Part shown: positions 42,721-43,904 of the stretch, one piece after another
Numbering within the stretch: the stretch's first letter is position 1
Layout of the letters: every line of letters begins with the position of its first letter
NCBI GenBank assembly: GCA_900546845.1
Contig: UREK01000017.1
Location: 1 to 43,904 of the forward strand
Direction of reading: 5' to 3'
Length of the DNA stretch: 43,904 bases
Origin: an uncultured Eubacteriales bacterium
Lineage (GTDB): Bacteria; Bacillota; Clostridia; Christensenellales; CAG-138
Translations under genes and position numbers: made by a program
Notes under the pieces: model-generated
Seen by the model: only the letters and a program-made list of their open reading frames with translations
The model's database searches: none
Told to the model about the DNA's origin: nothing

Positions 42721-43125
42721 CTATTCTACGTAATCCGGGGAGATCACCTGGATTGGAAATCCACAGGAACTATCTAAGCCCTCGATCCGTACAAGGTATA
42801 CTCCTTCCTTCATGAGATCAATTTCATCCGAAATATTTTTCAATAAGCCCCCCATATTTTCCTGCATGTCAATGTCATCCCCTTCATATCTATCAGGAGA
42901 TGTTGAAATGTTGACCATACCACCAGTAAAGTCCAGCTCGGTATCCTTTCCAATCACGTAAGTCAGTTTGTCAGGATACTGAGTGATATGGATGTAAGTA
43001 GAAGGCTCTAACTTCGTAGACATAGAAGTACAGAGCATTCGACCAATCGTGAAAAGGGCAATTGCCAGCAGAATAGTGCTTTCAATAAGGCACAGTATCC
43101 TCAAGCTTTTATCACGCGTTTCCAT
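42721..43125 (-). CDS. Membrane-anchored Ig-like domain protein
   Basis: A 134-residue protein starting METRDKSLRILCLIESTILL; the helix (about 8-30) anchors an extracytoplasmic domain with the bacterial Ig-like pattern YPDKLTYVIGKDTELDFTGG. The ATG at 43125 is chosen because GGAGG lies five bases upstream; longer forms starting at 43203 would run into the upstream gene. It begins 13 bases after that gene's stop, so it may be its immunity or partner protein. That role is inference. Confidence 0.7.
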   Translation of the reverse strand: METRDKSLRILCLIESTILLAIALFTIGRMLCTSMSTKLEPSTYIHITQYPDKLTYVIGKDTELDFTGGMVNISTSPDRYEGDDIDMQENMGGLLKNISDEIDLMKEGVYLVRIEGLDSSCGFPIQVISPDYVE

Positions 43126-43138
43126 TTTATCCTCCTGC

Positions 43139-43904
43139 TTACCTTCTGTCTCTTGAAGCGTCATATGCAACAACTTCGATTGTCCCGTATCTTCCCGCTT
43201 CACTTACCGCTTTGAGTCCCCCTCTAGTGTTGTTCCAATAGTTCTCCACGAATCCGGCAGCGGGGGTTCCCATGAGCCAAACAAGAGCGTCCCACATTAT
43301 GCCTGCTGGTATAACCACCCCAGTATCTGCTTCATCCAAAGCGTACATTGTCCCATCCTGCGTTGTCAACCAGATTTTTCCTGAAAGCATTGCCGCTAAA
43401 CCATCTCCCCATGAAAAGTTATCGTTGTTATTATAACTTTCCCCGCTGCCATAGCTCGGATGTGAATGCAGAATGCCCTCAAATTTTACTTCAGCTCCTG
43501 CATATACCCTTTCCACACTAGCTGTATAGGCCTCCGCGCTGATGAAGCAAGCCACAAACGGTATTATTACATTTGCAGTATTTTCAGACTTCGTTCCGCT
43601 CACGACTGGGCCAGAAATATATTCGATTCTGCCGTCCTCCCAATCCACAGAATAGATGCCGCACATATGCTCCAATCCGCTGTAATCCGTCAAATAGTTT
43701 AACACACTTCCGGAGTATGTAAACAGCTCTTCTTCGCTTCCAAACATCATTGACTCTCCCTCAATAACCGTGTTGTGAGGATAACTTGTTTTTTTATATC
43801 CACTCCTCCGCACACCCCCCCTCGCATCCTCAACCGCAACATCAATCAGCGCATCCGGCGACTGCGCGTATGCCGCTTCGTTGCGTAGTTGGTAAGCTCT
43901 TGCT
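43139..43904 (-). CDS. C-terminal part of a large protein with JAMM/DUF4329-like domain (runs off the edge)
   Basis: The frame is open to the window edge, beginning ARAYQLRNEAAYAQSPDALI, so the N-terminus lies to the right. The C-terminal domain has the JAMM/DUF4329 pattern: Glu in KFEGILHSHPSYGSG (HxHP), then NDNFSWGDGLAAM (S-x2-D), then KIWLTTQDGTMYALDE. DUF4329-type domains occur at the ends of Rhs and other polymorphic toxins, where they may be toxic peptidases or processing domains. The C-terminal end is complete (TAA at 43139). Confidence 0.72.
   Translation of the reverse strand, partial: ARAYQLRNEAAYAQSPDALIDVAVEDARGGVRRSGYKKTSYPHNTVIEGESMMFGSEEELFTYSGSVLNYLTDYSGLEHMCGIYSVDWEDGRIEYISGPVVSGTKSENTANVIIPFVACFISAEAYTASVERVYAGAEVKFEGILHSHPSYGSGESYNNNDNFSWGDGLAAMLSGKIWLTTQDGTMYALDEADTGVVIPAGIMWDALVWLMGTPAAGFVENYWNNTRGGLKAVSEAGRYGTIEVVAYDASRDRR

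Overview
The window looks like a chromosomal segment of a GC-rich, spore-forming member of the Firmicutes, probably a gut Clostridia species. The evidence is a SpoIIE-type phosphatase, an ECF transporter core followed by truA in the order usual for Firmicutes, LPXTG proteins with sortases, and AGGAGG ribosome binding sites. Most of the window is GC-rich. Three stretches (about 1-1100, 41,000-41,900 and 42,000-43,800) are AT-richer and carry accessory or decayed DNA.

Positions 1-6,100: a small imported membrane protein/XRE regulator module behind a strong promoter with three matching palindromes; a short leader ORF plus a large hairpin with no gene after it; a second XRE regulator; an ABC exporter pair; tRNA-Ser(CGA) with its own promoter and terminator; and a divergent cassette in which a CsoR-family repressor, interrupted by one in-frame stop codon, precedes a DMT transporter.

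Positions 6,100-16,100 (all minus strand): deoD, rmuC, a tightly packed operon ecfA1-ecfA2-ecfT-small membrane protein-truA-hydroxyacid dehydrogenase, a surface cysteine peptidase, and a TIM44-like zinc-ribbon protein.

Positions 16,500-30,150 (minus strand): a seven-gene pilus/surface-adhesin operon. In transcription order it encodes a small coiled-coil protein, signal peptidase I, a 2836-residue adhesin (a Cys/His repeat array, BspA-type leucine-rich repeats, isopeptide-type domains, LPEAG anchor), a major pilin (LPSTG), a class C sortase, a Cna-B protein (LPQTG) and a second sortase. Upstream lie inverted repeats around promoter-like elements and a tyrosine recombinase with an internal deletion.

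Positions 31,200-41,000: a zinc-ribbon membrane protein; a probable muropeptide-recycling pair (serine hydrolase plus NamZ); DUF421/DUF4363; a USP-like protein and a LOG protein; SpoIIE; and an NAD synthase whose glutaminase domain has lost two catalytic residues. A dispersed intergenic repeat occurs three times in the window.

Positions 41,000-43,904: AT-richer accessory DNA. A gene encoding a JAMM/DUF4329-like C-terminal domain runs off the right edge. It is followed by a membrane-anchored Ig-like protein, a truncated ORF and another small gene. Two nearly identical GC-rich palindromes separate these units, a layout that resembles a polymorphic-toxin cassette array.
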